This document shows positions 43,432 to 53,132 of a DNA stretch of 64,000 nucleotides, piece after piece. Source of the stretch: Ignavibacteriales bacterium (GTDB taxonomy: Bacteria; Bacteroidota; Ignavibacteria; Ignavibacteriales; Ignavibacteriaceae); assembly GCA_016700155.1 (NCBI GenBank), contig CP065001.1, positions 62,001 to 126,000 of the forward strand. The letters are read 5' to 3'. Under the pieces are notes generated by a model. That model was not told where the DNA came from. It saw only the letters and a list, made by a program, of their open reading frames with translations, and made no database searches. The translations under genes were made by a program, and so were the position numbers. Every line of letters starts with the position of its first letter. Positions within the stretch are counted from its first letter, which is position 1.

Positions 43432-43881
43432 TCAGTTTTTTACCACTCCGCCTTTTCTTAAATCAATTCCATGTTCAACATATGCTTTTAAGCAGCAGAG
43501 GAAATGAGTCCAGCCTTCTGTTTGTCCCATTAGATGATTGACGCTTTCATAATCAACAGCCCAGTCTTTCTCAGTTATTTTTACTAGTGTGAGGACATCA
43601 TTTCGTTTTTCAAAAAGTATTTCTGTTAATGTTTCAACATTGCCAACAGCCCAGTTAAAGGAAATGTATTTATCGGTTTCAACTTTAAGAACTTTTATAT
43701 CGTGAGTTGCATCATAATCATCCCATCGCCAGGTAATTGTTTTATTTGATTCAAGTCTTCCGCTTCCTTTGGAAATAAAATATTTATTCATCTTATTGTT
43801 ATCTGCAACTGCTTCAAATACCTCTCCAACCGGTTTTAAAATTCCCATCTGGGTTTTCATATAAATTCTTTTTTCAGACAT
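43432..43881 (-). CDS. SRPBCC/AHSA1-like START-fold protein
   Basis: A 149-residue protein with the helix-grip pattern of the SRPBCC superfamily (MGILKPVGEVFEAVADNNKM, then YISFNWAVGNVETLTEILFE and a long C-terminal helix with QTEGWTHFLCCLKAYVE). It probably binds a hydrophobic ligand. It converges on the TMEM175-like gene. Confidence 0.83.
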   Translation of the reverse strand: MSEKRIYMKTQMGILKPVGEVFEAVADNNKMNKYFISKGSGRLESNKTITWRWDDYDATHDIKVLKVETDKYISFNWAVGNVETLTEILFEKRNDVLTLVKITEKDWAVDYESVNHLMGQTEGWTHFLCCLKAYVEHGIDLRKGGVVKN

Positions 43882-44067
43882 AGCTTCTCTTGGTTATCAT
43901 TAATAAGTTAGAGTATGATTGACTGGCGGTAAGAAGATAAAGATATTATTCAATGAATGAAAGTTAGTTGTGATGAACAGAATATATCTCACTCATCATT
44001 TTTTCGCTTCACCTTCATAAAACATTCATTATTTTTGAACAGCAAATAAATAATAACGGATAAATCC

Positions 44068-45375
44068 ATGAAATACATTTTAATTATTCTGATCTCCGCA
44101 TCATCATTGCTGGCACAGGTTAAAGCTGATGATGTGAAATCATTCACACTCAAAAACGGAATGAAGATTTTTGTTCTTGAAGACAACTCGATCCCGAACG
44201 CAAACATGTATTTGTTTTACAAAGTCGGATCAAGGAATGAATACCCGGGTATAACCGGAATCTCGCACTTCTTTGAACACATGATGTTCAATGGTGCTAA
44301 GAAATACGGACCAAAACAATTTGACCGCGTAATGGAAGCTAACGGCGGCTCGAACAACGCATACACAACCGAGAACGTTACGGTTTATACAGACTGGTTC
44401 CCGAGCAGTTCGATGGAAGTTATGTTTGATCTTGAGGCGGACAGAATTCAGCACCTTAACTTTGATCCTAAAATGATTGAAAGCGAAAGAGGTGTTGTGT
44501 TATCTGAAAGAAGTACCGGTCTTGAGAACAATCCAATGGAACAATTATGGAATGAAGTGCAGGGGGCTGCATTCTTCGCGCATCCATATATGTGGCCTGT
44601 TATTGGTTATGAAAGCGATATGAAAAACTGGACAAAAGAGGATCTTGAAAATTATTTTCATACATACTACGCACCTAACAATTGTGTTGTTGTTATCGCG
44701 GGTGATGTTAAACTCGCTGAAGTAAAAAGATTATCAGAAAAATATTTTGAACCGATTCCTTCAGGACCAAAACCAAGAGTTGTTCACACAGTTGAGCCTG
44801 AACAGATGGGGGAGAAAAGGGTTTTTGTCAAAAGGGAAGTTCCTAATCCTTATTTGTTGATTGGATATCACGTGCCCGACAGCAAACACGAAGATTATTA
44901 TGCTCTGGATCTTTTAAGTTCAGTTTTATCAGAAGGTCGTTCATCAAGATTATATTCTTCTATAGTTGAAGATAGACAACTCGCTATTGAATCAGGGACT
45001 TCATTCGGCAGTTCGTTTGATCCAACGCTTTTTATGTTTTACGGGATATGTAATGATGGAGTAACAATCAAGCAGTTAGAGGAAGCAACCTTAAGTGAGA
45101 TAGATAAAATTATAAAAGAAGGAATCACTGAAAGTGAACTTCAAAAAGTAAAGAATCAAAAACTAATGAGATTTTTCAGAACATCTGAAACTATAAACGG
45201 AATGGCAAATACAATCGGAACTTATGAATTGTTTTTCGGTGACTACGTTAAAATGTTTTCTGCACCGGATGATTATAAAAAAGTTACAACTGCTGATGTT
45301 CAGAGAGTTGCAGAAAAATATTTTACCAAACAGAACAGAACAGTCGGCATTTTACAGACGGAGGAATTACAATGA
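44068..45375 (+). CDS. M16-family zinc peptidase, catalytic subunit
   Basis: A 435-residue secreted peptidase with a signal peptide (residues 1-16). The zinc motif is HFFEH (67-71) in SHFFEHMMFNG, with the distal Glu in ERGVVLSERS. It is coupled by ATGA to an M16 partner that lacks the zinc motif, forming the two-subunit arrangement seen with mitochondrial processing-peptidase-like and periplasmic M16 pairs. Confidence 0.92.
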   Translation: MKYILIILISASSLLAQVKADDVKSFTLKNGMKIFVLEDNSIPNANMYLFYKVGSRNEYPGITGISHFFEHMMFNGAKKYGPKQFDRVMEANGGSNNAYTTENVTVYTDWFPSSSMEVMFDLEADRIQHLNFDPKMIESERGVVLSERSTGLENNPMEQLWNEVQGAAFFAHPYMWPVIGYESDMKNWTKEDLENYFHTYYAPNNCVVVIAGDVKLAEVKRLSEKYFEPIPSGPKPRVVHTVEPEQMGEKRVFVKREVPNPYLLIGYHVPDSKHEDYYALDLLSSVLSEGRSSRLYSSIVEDRQLAIESGTSFGSSFDPTLFMFYGICNDGVTIKQLEEATLSEIDKIIKEGITESELQKVKNQKLMRFFRTSETINGMANTIGTYELFFGDYVKMFSAPDDYKKVTTADVQRVAEKYFTKQNRTVGILQTEELQ

Positions 45376-46751
45376 AAAATAAATTATTATTCGTACTCGT
45401 TGTTTTGGTTTTTACATCCACCGTCTATTCGCAGTTTAAACTTCCGGCTTATGAGAAATTTACTTTACCAAACGGACTGACAGTTTATTTAATGGAAAAG
45501 AAAGATGTACCATTAATCTCAATCTCAACAGTGTTTGATGCGGGTACTACAAAGGATGGATTACTGTCAGGCATCGCTTCATTCACGGCGGAGGCGTTGA
45601 AGTTTGGGACAACCAATTACTCCAAATCACAGATCGATTCTATTTTCAATTATTATGGAAGTAATCTTGTAACGTATTCAACTCTTGATTACGCGGGAAT
45701 GAACGCAACTATAATGAAAGATGACTTTGATGTTTTATTTCCTGTTTTAAAAGAAGTAATGACAACCCCGACATTTCCTGAATCTGAATTTGAAAAAAGA
45801 AAACAAAGATGGATCGTAGAACTCGATCAGGCAAAGGAAAGTCCGCGAGCAGTGATTGGAAGTTATTTCAATAAGTTTTTGTTTGGTTCAAATGAATATG
45901 GTAATCCTGTCGATGGTACAAAAAAAAGTATTGAGGGATTGAGCAACACACAGATCAAGAATTTTTATAATAGTTATTATCGTCCCGAAAAATCAGCGAT
46001 AGCTTTAGTCGGTGATTTTGATATAAGCTCTATGAAGATAAATATAGAAAAGGAATTTGTTGCCTGGTCAAAATCAGGATTGATGCCAGTGACTGATATA
46101 ATCTCGAATGAATCTAAGTTTACCGAACCAAAAGTTTATCTTATCAACAAACCAAATGCTACTGAAACAACATTTCTAATCGGCGGATACGGGACTTTGA
46201 TGAATAACTCTGAACAAACCCAGATAGATGTTATCAATACAATACTCGGCGGCAGGTTTACATCGTGGTTAAATGATGAACTTCGCGTTAACGCCGGTTA
46301 TACTTATGGCGCGAGAAGCAGATTCGCTTCATATAAAAGTGCGGGGACATTCTATATTAGTACTTTCACAGCAACAAAAAATACTGAGCCGGCAATTGAT
46401 CTTGCATTAAAAACCTACAACAAGTTGTTTGAACAGGGAATTGATGAAGCAACTTTAACATCCGCTAAAAATTATGTTAAGGGACAATTCCCGCCTGACT
46501 TTGAAACAGCAGGCTCGCTCGCAGGTTTGTTGACTCAGATGTATGTTTACGACCTTAGTGATTCATACATAAATGATTTTGAAAAGAATGTTGACGAACT
46601 TACTGTCGCAAAAGCAAACGAGATCATTAAAAAATATTTCCCGAAAGATAATCTTCAGTTTGTGATGATTGGCAAAGCTTCTGAAATAAAAGACATAGTA
46701 AAAAAATATGGAAAGGTAGTTGAGAAAGAATTATCTGAAGATTCTTTTTGA
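45372..46751 (+). CDS. M16-family non-catalytic partner subunit
   Basis: A 459-residue secreted protein with a signal peptide (residues 1-20). The region matching HxxEH reads SFTAEALKFGT, so zinc ligands are missing. The fold is otherwise M16 (LPNGLTVYLMEKKDVPL, PPDFETAGSLAGLL). It should complete the peptidase chamber of the upstream subunit. Terminator at 46810 follows. Confidence 0.92.
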   Translation: MKNKLLFVLVVLVFTSTVYSQFKLPAYEKFTLPNGLTVYLMEKKDVPLISISTVFDAGTTKDGLLSGIASFTAEALKFGTTNYSKSQIDSIFNYYGSNLVTYSTLDYAGMNATIMKDDFDVLFPVLKEVMTTPTFPESEFEKRKQRWIVELDQAKESPRAVIGSYFNKFLFGSNEYGNPVDGTKKSIEGLSNTQIKNFYNSYYRPEKSAIALVGDFDISSMKINIEKEFVAWSKSGLMPVTDIISNESKFTEPKVYLINKPNATETTFLIGGYGTLMNNSEQTQIDVINTILGGRFTSWLNDELRVNAGYTYGARSRFASYKSAGTFYISTFTATKNTEPAIDLALKTYNKLFEQGIDEATLTSAKNYVKGQFPPDFETAGSLAGLLTQMYVYDLSDSYINDFEKNVDELTVAKANEIIKKYFPKDNLQFVMIGKASEIKDIVKKYGKVVEKELSEDSF

Positions 46752-46800
46752 AGGCTAAGAGATAACATCTTTTTAAAAGATGTCATTTCACAAAAATTTA

Positions 46801-46837
46801 AATAAAAAAAGTCCCGTGCCACTCATCTCACGGGACT
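46801..46837. terminator. Bidirectional intrinsic terminator between convergent genes
   Basis: AGTCCCGTG (46810-46818) and CACGGGACT (46829-46837) pair perfectly over 9 bp with a 10-nt loop. The A-run to its left (AATAAAAAAA) gives a U-tract for minus-strand transcripts, and CTCATTT on the right a weak one for plus-strand transcripts. It serves the M16 pair and the lipoprotein gene at 46863. Confidence 0.75.
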
Positions 46838-46862
46838 CTCATTTAAGGAGGTCTCTTTGCGA

Positions 46863-47357
46863 CTATTGGACCCTTATCAGTTCCCCTGTAATTGCGTTTA
46901 CTCTTACTTTATATTCTCTGTCTGATTGAATTCTGAATCTATATTCCCATCTTGCATCACTGACATCAAATTCAAAATCCCATTCGCTTATATTACCCGG
47001 CTTTACGGTTAACGCTGTTTTTCTTGCGCTGCTATATGTAACAAACTGTCCCCCTGGTGTAACTTCATAATCAAACGGTCCGCTTAATCCTTTAATTTGG
47101 TGAAGGCTTCCGTCAGCAGAAAGATATTCGAATTTAACTACTCCGCCTCCGGGCATTGTAACACGGACTTCAAAATAACCTTTGCTGTCCCTTGAAATGT
47201 GGGTGACAGAATTCACTGTGCCGTTGACCATCAGATTTGTTTTTTGAGTTATACTCTGTTCATTAACTGCTGATGGCTCATTTGTATTTTGACTGCAAGC
47301 CTGTAAAAACAATCCCAGGCTGAAGATTAACGCGACTAACATTTTTTGTTTTAACAT
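46863..47357 (-). CDS. Lipoprotein of unknown function
   Basis: A 164-residue protein with signal and lipobox (LFLQAC, Cys 21). The mature part is beta-rich and the C-terminus (YKVRVNAITGELIRVQ) resembles a PepSY-type strand. No catalytic motif. It is monocistronic and convergent with the M16 pair. Confidence 0.7.
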   Translation of the reverse strand: MLKQKMLVALIFSLGLFLQACSQNTNEPSAVNEQSITQKTNLMVNGTVNSVTHISRDSKGYFEVRVTMPGGGVVKFEYLSADGSLHQIKGLSGPFDYEVTPGGQFVTYSSARKTALTVKPGNISEWDFEFDVSDARWEYRFRIQSDREYKVRVNAITGELIRVQ

Positions 47358-47479
47358 GACGAACCCCTAAAGAATAATTTTTGTTTTTTTATTATTTAAC
47401 TTTGAATTAGTACTTCATTCAAAAGTTATAGTGGATTGAGCTGATGAAAGAGGGACATCAGTTGAAGAGAAAAATATTT

Positions 47480-47863
47480 TTACATCCTGTTGAAGTATTT
47501 CTTTCCATCAGTTCGCCGCCAGATGAAGAGATGTATGATGCCGGATATCGGTGTTAGAGTTGTCAACCATTCAAAGTGAAAATTATAGTTGTGCGTAATG
47601 TTGATTATCCAGAACAGGAGAAATCCATAACAGATAATTAATCCGCCTACACCATCAAACTTGTAACCGATAATGAAACCGATCAATGTTATAATTGATG
47701 AAAAGAGGATCAACAATTTATCGCTGCTGAACTCTGTAATTGATGGAAGGTTTGCAAAAAAGAAATGAAATAAAATCAGCAGGAACAACAATATATCCAG
47801 AATTGTTGCCGCAATTTTTGCTAAACGAGTATATCGGACCCCTAAATTGTCTTCTTGTTCCAT
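47480..47863 (-). CDS. Small four-helix membrane protein
   Basis: A 127-residue protein with four predicted membrane helices (about 14-30, 45-62, 70-85 and 97-112) and short loops. Family not recognised. It is divergent from the aldo/keto reductase. Confidence 0.65.
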   Translation of the reverse strand: MEQEDNLGVRYTRLAKIAATILDILLFLLILFHFFFANLPSITEFSSDKLLILFSSIITLIGFIIGYKFDGVGGLIICYGFLLFWIINITHNYNFHFEWLTTLTPISGIIHLFIWRRTDGKKYFNRM

Positions 47864-48015
47864 AAAATCACTTACCTTTTTAATTGGTCGTGACTCCGGT
47901 TGGAATTGTACAAAAAGATTTTTTAAGAAGCTATATAATTTTGTTACACTTTCTGTGATAAGTAAAATTATTTCTTTTAAATTGGTGACCGTTAAACTAT
48001 AACTACAGAATATTT

Positions 48016-48897
48016 ATGCTGCCATTAAGAGAATTAGGTAAGACAGGAATTAATGTAACCATACTTGGATTCGGTGCCGGTCAAATCGGCGACAATTCAA
48101 TTTCCGAAAAAGAAACAGAGTTTTTATTGAATTCTGTTTTGGATCTAGGAATTAATTTTATTGATACAGCCAGGGGATATGGACTATCCGAAGAAAGAAT
48201 CGGAAAATATATTTCAAACAGAAGAAGTGAATATATTCTCTCAACAAAAGTCGGTTATGGAATAGATGGTATTCAGGACTGGACTTACGATTGTATAGTC
48301 GCTGGTGTTGAGTATGCTTTAAAATTACTTAAGACCGATTACATTGATGTTGTTCATTTACACACCTGCCCATTGCAAACACTTTTACAAGGTGATGTTA
48401 TAAATGCGCTACACAGATGTATAGAAAAAGGAAAAATCAGAGCGGCTGCTTATTCTGGCGAAAACTCCGAGCTTGAGTGTGCATTAACGTCCGGACAATT
48501 TGAGTCTGTACAAACATCAGTTAATATTTTTGATCAGTCAAAACTTAGTGATCTTGTTCCCATGGCTGTTGATAAAAAAATAGGAATAGTAGGTAAACGC
48601 CCTCTTGGCAATACTCCCTGGAAGTATAAAGAACGACCGGTAAATCACTACTCCGAAATTTATTGGGAGCGAATGAAAAAAATGAAACTTGACTTTGGAG
48701 AACAGTGGGCAGAAACAGCTCTAAGGTTCAGTGTCTTTTCAGAAGGTATTACAACATGTATTACCGGAACAAAAAATTTTGATCATCTGAAAGAAAATTC
48801 AGACCATGTTTTGAATGGTGCATTGCCTGCGGAAACATATAATCTAATTCGTGGTAAATTTCAGGAGTGCAATGAAGGATGGGTTGGTCAGGTTTGA
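48016..48897 (+). CDS. Aldo/keto reductase
   Basis: A 293-residue NADPH-dependent aldo/keto reductase. Visible are the catalytic tetrad regions FIDTARGYG (Asp and Tyr), LSTKVGYG (Lys) and DVVHLHTC (His), plus the C-terminal CITGTKNFDHLKEN cofactor block. Substrate unknown. Short hairpin at 49001 may end the transcript. Confidence 0.92.
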   Translation: MLPLRELGKTGINVTILGFGAGQIGDNSISEKETEFLLNSVLDLGINFIDTARGYGLSEERIGKYISNRRSEYILSTKVGYGIDGIQDWTYDCIVAGVEYALKLLKTDYIDVVHLHTCPLQTLLQGDVINALHRCIEKGKIRAAAYSGENSELECALTSGQFESVQTSVNIFDQSKLSDLVPMAVDKKIGIVGKRPLGNTPWKYKERPVNHYSEIYWERMKKMKLDFGEQWAETALRFSVFSEGITTCITGTKNFDHLKENSDHVLNGALPAETYNLIRGKFQECNEGWVGQV

Positions 48898-49000
48898 ATC
48901 CTCATAATAAAATCATTATTGATTTTGGAAATAATTGTTACTACCTTTTTATCGCAAAAGCTTATTAGTAGACTTTAATTTCAATTCAGCGTTAAACCAA

Positions 49001-49022
49001 AACAGCAATATTGACTGCTGTT
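49001..49022 (+). terminator. Weak hairpin downstream of the aldo/keto reductase
   Basis: AACAGCA and TGCTGTT pair perfectly over 7 bp with an 8-nt loop, followed only by GTTTATCC. It is 104 nt after the stop codon, so it may not be the terminator. The remaining 225-nt gap shows nothing else. Confidence 0.3.
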
Positions 49023-49122
49023 GTTTATCCAATAAAATAAATTTTATACAATGCAGATAATAAATACCTGCGTGAATTGTATAGTCTCAATTATTCTACA
49101 TAACTCTTGAAAGGGTACAACA

Positions 49123-49557
49123 TTGGAAATAGTAAGACAAATACTTGAATCAAAAGGAACAGATGTTTGGACGATAAAACCCGAATCAACTATTTATGAT
49201 GCGCTTAAGCTTATGGCAGAAAAAGGTGTTGGTGCACTGCTTGTAATGGAAGGTGAGAGTGTTAAAGGTATTTTTTCAGAAAGAGATTATGCAAGAAAAG
49301 TTGTACTAAAGGGAAAAACTTCCCGCGAAACACTAGTACATGAAGCAATGTCCTCAAATGTAATATACGTAGGACCCGCAATGGGGATTGAAGAATGTAT
49401 GGCACTTATGATTGATAAAAGAATCAGGCATCTTCCGGTGTTAAATGAAGGAAAACTTGTCGGGCTTATTTCAATAGGTGATGTAGTAAAAGCTGTTATC
49501 GGTGAAAAGAAGTTTATGATCGAACAACTAATTCACTATATAACAGGTAACCGCTGA
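49123..49557 (+). CDS. CBS-domain pair protein
   Basis: A 144-residue protein made of two CBS domains (about 8-60 and 73-125) with the repeated pattern IKPESTIYDALKLMAEKGVG and VGPAMGIEECMALMIDKRIR. CBS pairs bind adenine nucleotides and act as regulatory modules. The start is TTG 49123, with GAAAGGG about 8 nt upstream and no better codon. Partner unknown. Confidence 0.9.
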   Translation: MEIVRQILESKGTDVWTIKPESTIYDALKLMAEKGVGALLVMEGESVKGIFSERDYARKVVLKGKTSRETLVHEAMSSNVIYVGPAMGIEECMALMIDKRIRHLPVLNEGKLVGLISIGDVVKAVIGEKKFMIEQLIHYITGNR

Positions 49558-49615
49558 TTATCTATTGATAAAAAATTTTAGTGATGACCTCAATCAGCTT
49601 TCTTTTGTGTAAAGT

Positions 49616-50935
49616 CTAATCAACTTTTTTATCAAAAATTTTCCTGTATATAAGCAATGCGATTGCTGCCGTAACTCCAATCCCCGAAAAATAGTACCAG
49701 ATATAATGTGCATTGTCATAAGCATGGGTTAGTTGCTCAGGAGTAAGAGTAGCCGGATCGGGGCAGTACGCCGTCAATAAATATCCTGAAATGCCGAACC
49801 CAAGTATCGATGATAGAAAAGAATGCAAATGACTGAAGCCAAGGTACAGACCCTCTTCTCCTTTGGGCGCCTGCAGAGAAAAGTATTCAAGATAGCGTGG
49901 TGAAATAAAACATTCAGCAAGTCCTTGTACGACAATTCCCGCGATCATCATTATTGTTATCGGGTGCGCACTTAAAATTCCAAGTATCGAAACAGAAGTT
50001 CCTGAGATTGATTCCAGAATCGCACTTGAAGCCATAAGCAATGCCGATAGAGGCATAAGGAACATTCCAACTGCCATTGAGGAAACAGCTTTTACATTTT
50101 TCATTAATGCAGTTATTAACACTACCATTGACATTACTACAAATGGGTTTACATTTGCAATCCATTCAGGTGAAGCATTTTCACCTACTGTACGCAGTAC
50201 ATATTTCGGCATTGTTGCATAAAGCTGGTGCTGAATGATCCAGAATCCGGTGACAATAACTATCAGCAACACGAGTCTGATATTTGTGATAACCCGTATA
50301 AAGCCATCCCAGGCTGCTCTGAAGGTTTTACCTTCTCCATGAGCATCTACACTTTTATAAAAATAGTAAACCACTATCAATGCAAGTAATGTCATAAATG
50401 CCGCGTAGTAGTTTATTGATTGCAATCCCCAATTCAACCTGAGCGGATACGCAAATGTTTTCCCAAGGAATGCCCCTACATTTACCATCCCATAAAAAAT
50501 AGAATACCCGCGAGCACGTGTCATTTCATTAGTCGTTTTTGCTACAGTTCCGGTTATGATTGATTTTATAAAAGAACCGCCGAACATTAAAATCGCCAAT
50601 GCAGGTAGCACAGTCACTTTATACGGCAGCGCTCCTAAAGTAAAATATCCTATGGTCAGTAGAAGAAAGGCGAGGTTGATAGCTTTTCTGAAACCGATTT
50701 TATCAGCAAACGCGCCTGTAAACGGAGGAAGAAAATATAATCCTGCCGAAAAAACACCGCTGATCCATGCTGCGTCAATATCATTGAAACCAACCACATT
50801 GGATAAGTAAAGTGTAATGGCAATGAACATAGCGTAGTATGCAGCACGTTCAAATAGTTCAACGACGTTTGCAGTCCAGAATGTTGATGGAAAATTCCAT
50901 CCTGAATTTGATGTATTCTCCTGGGTATTATTCAC
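49616..50935 (-). CDS. MFS transporter, POT/PTR2-like
   Basis: A 439-residue protein with about 12 membrane helices. The first helix region VELFERAAYYAMFIAITLYL and the loop GAFADKIGFRKAI resemble the proton-dependent oligopeptide transporter group. Substrate is uncertain. It stands alone. Confidence 0.82.
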   Translation of the reverse strand: MNNTQENTSNSGWNFPSTFWTANVVELFERAAYYAMFIAITLYLSNVVGFNDIDAAWISGVFSAGLYFLPPFTGAFADKIGFRKAINLAFLLLTIGYFTLGALPYKVTVLPALAILMFGGSFIKSIITGTVAKTTNEMTRARGYSIFYGMVNVGAFLGKTFAYPLRLNWGLQSINYYAAFMTLLALIVVYYFYKSVDAHGEGKTFRAAWDGFIRVITNIRLVLLIVIVTGFWIIQHQLYATMPKYVLRTVGENASPEWIANVNPFVVMSMVVLITALMKNVKAVSSMAVGMFLMPLSALLMASSAILESISGTSVSILGILSAHPITIMMIAGIVVQGLAECFISPRYLEYFSLQAPKGEEGLYLGFSHLHSFLSSILGFGISGYLLTAYCPDPATLTPEQLTHAYDNAHYIWYYFSGIGVTAAIALLIYRKIFDKKVD

Positions 50936-51071
50936 TATTGCCTCTCAATTTTTAAAAAGTTTTACAAAGATAAATAATCTGTGTTTTATACTCTAATAAA
51001 ATGAGGCTGAGTAGCTTGATTATGATTTGAAGCAAATCTGGATTTAGATGGGAACTAACGGAAAATTCTTT

Positions 51072-53123
51072 TTAATTTTTCTTAAAGACAATCGGGATGG
51101 TTACTTTAACTTTTACCGGTTTACCTCTCTGTAAACCAGGTTTAAATTTTGTCTGTCTTACAGCATCAAGCGCGACTTCATCACACCCGGCGCCTATACC
51201 TTTTATCAATTCCACTTTGGTAACAGTACCATTTTCATTTACATAAGCCTGCACAATAACTTTACCTTCAATACCTGCAAGCTTGGCAAGATTTGGATAA
51301 ACAACACGCTGCTGAATGCCGGCAAGACCGCCTATCGGTGAAGGCATTTCTTCTACAGCGACAAAGTAAGAAGGCTCCTCATCTATTTTCTTTTCTTCTT
51401 TAGGCGGCGTTACAATTTTTTCCTCTTTTTTCGGTACTTCTACAGGTTCTTTTTTTTCAGTTGAAGTCGTGTTTGATTTTATTTCAGTATTAAGTTCAGG
51501 CACAATAGGAGTCGGCTGTTTTGGCGGAGATGGTAATTTATTTTCCGGCTGAAGTTCTATTTTATTTTTTTGTTTTACAGGCACAATGTTTTCGACAATA
51601 ACAGTGCCTTCGGGTTTCTTTTCTTCAACAACCTCTGTATATGTTTCGGTTGGCTGCTCAGAATTTACCTGGTTAACCTGATTTTCATTTTGTGAAAGAT
51701 TGACAGGTTCACCTTTAACTTCATTTGATGACTGCATAAAGAATAGTACCGAAGCACAAAGAACAATAATAGATGCAGCAATAACAGCAGCTTTTTTAAA
51801 ACTGCCTGAGGAAGTTTGTTTTTTAAGTTTTACCGGTGATTTAACTTTTTCTTTCTCAGGTGGTGCTTCGATTCGTTCTGTGGCTTCCTGTTTTATCTCC
51901 TGTTCATGCAAAACAGCAGCTTCGTTTGTTTTTGATTCCTGGTTTGGTTTTGCTTCGTTATCAGTTTTTGCCTGTAATGATTTTTCCTCTTCAACTTGTT
52001 TTATAACGACTTCCAAATGTTCTTTATTCTTATTTCGAAAATCCTGACGGGCATTTTTTTCATTCCCGTTAGTTTCCTGATTTTCCTTAAATAAACTATG
52101 AAGCTGGGAAAGATTAGGTTCTCTGAAAGAAATTATTTCGCCGGGCTGTTTTGATTTTGCTGAAGTACTGCCTTGGTCCTGTTTTTCAGGATGGGAGGAA
52201 AGTTTGTCGTTTATTTCTTCTTTTACCGGCAGCTGATTACTGACGGACTGGACAAAATTTTCACTTATCTCTGCAGCTATATTATCCACAGATTCTGAAT
52301 CATTGTAAATAATAATGTCATCGTCTTTTTCGATTGGTGATTCTGCTGCATCAAAGGTTTGAGTCTGAATCTCAACTTCCGACGTGTTTTCAATGGCGGA
52401 TAATTCAGGTTTTGTTTCGTCATCTTCATGAGTCTGAGAATTTTCCGGTTCCGCATCCTGAACTTCTTGAGTTAGTTCAACCGTGGATTCGGTAACCGGA
52501 TTTTCTTCAAGATTTATTTCTATTTCTTCAATCTCGTAATGTGATTCTGCAACAGGTTGAATTACGTCATCCTGATTCAGTGATTCTTCGCTTGTCTCTT
52601 CAATCGCAGGTGAAGTATCGGGTTGTGAGACTTCAAGGTCATATTCCTCAATCTCATAAATATTTTCAACCGGACTTTTTTCCTGATTCTGAACTTCTTC
52701 CTTTTGTTCTTCGGTAGACTCAATTTCCGCTGGAGTATCGATATCGAATTCTTCTATCTCCACTATTGGTCCCTGAGCAGGGGCAGGCGGAATTGAATCA
52801 ATTTTAAATTTGTTGGTTGTCTCTTCTATGCCGGAATTAATTTGCGTTTCATTTACAGTTGAAGTCTCAAAAACCTCTTCCTGTTCTGATCTTGGTTTGA
52901 ATGAATATAATCGCTCAAATATTTTTGATTTTAATTCAGTATCCGGCTGTTCAATCTTGGATGTGACAGCAAGCTGCGCGATAAGGTTTTGATAATCGCC
53001 GAGTTCTTTCCATGGGAAATCGTCATCATTTCGTTTTAAGTACTGTAGTGCTTCAGCATCCTGTGCATCAATGTTGCTAAGCACATCAAGTTTAATCAGT
53101 CCTATGGCGATTTTCTTTTCCAT
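51072..53123 (-). CDS. Anti-sigma-like / TonB C-terminal domain fusion protein
   Basis: A 683-residue single-pass membrane protein. Residues 1-70 (LDVLSNIDAQDAEALQYLKR through KSKIFERL) follow the helix pattern of RskA-type anti-sigma N-termini, without zinc ligands. A long acidic, disordered region follows (about 75-440), including three copies of a YEIEE[FYI][DE][IL] motif near residues 120, 155 and 195. One membrane helix (about 446-466, AAVIAASIIVLCASVLFF) leads to a Pro/Lys/Glu-rich spacer, and a TonB C-terminal domain (about 588-683; GKVIVQAYVNENGTVTKVEL, FKPGLQRGKPVKVKVTIPI). It begins 9 nt after the ECF sigma gene, so the cytoplasmic N-terminus probably holds the sigma factor while the periplasmic TonB domain touches an envelope partner. 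The coupling is my inference. Confidence 0.8.
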   Translation of the reverse strand: MEKKIAIGLIKLDVLSNIDAQDAEALQYLKRNDDDFPWKELGDYQNLIAQLAVTSKIEQPDTELKSKIFERLYSFKPRSEQEEVFETSTVNETQINSGIEETTNKFKIDSIPPAPAQGPIVEIEEFDIDTPAEIESTEEQKEEVQNQEKSPVENIYEIEEYDLEVSQPDTSPAIEETSEESLNQDDVIQPVAESHYEIEEIEINLEENPVTESTVELTQEVQDAEPENSQTHEDDETKPELSAIENTSEVEIQTQTFDAAESPIEKDDDIIIYNDSESVDNIAAEISENFVQSVSNQLPVKEEINDKLSSHPEKQDQGSTSAKSKQPGEIISFREPNLSQLHSLFKENQETNGNEKNARQDFRNKNKEHLEVVIKQVEEEKSLQAKTDNEAKPNQESKTNEAAVLHEQEIKQEATERIEAPPEKEKVKSPVKLKKQTSSGSFKKAAVIAASIIVLCASVLFFMQSSNEVKGEPVNLSQNENQVNQVNSEQPTETYTEVVEEKKPEGTVIVENIVPVKQKNKIELQPENKLPSPPKQPTPIVPELNTEIKSNTTSTEKKEPVEVPKKEEKIVTPPKEEKKIDEEPSYFVAVEEMPSPIGGLAGIQQRVVYPNLAKLAGIEGKVIVQAYVNENGTVTKVELIKGIGAGCDEVALDAVRQTKFKPGLQRGKPVKVKVTIPIVFKKN

Positions 53124-53132
53124 AACAGCAGT

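Noticed and set aside
48885..48898. GGTTTGAATCC, similar to a tRNA T-loop
   Set aside because: It is the coding end of the aldo/keto reductase and no acceptor or anticodon arm can be built around it.
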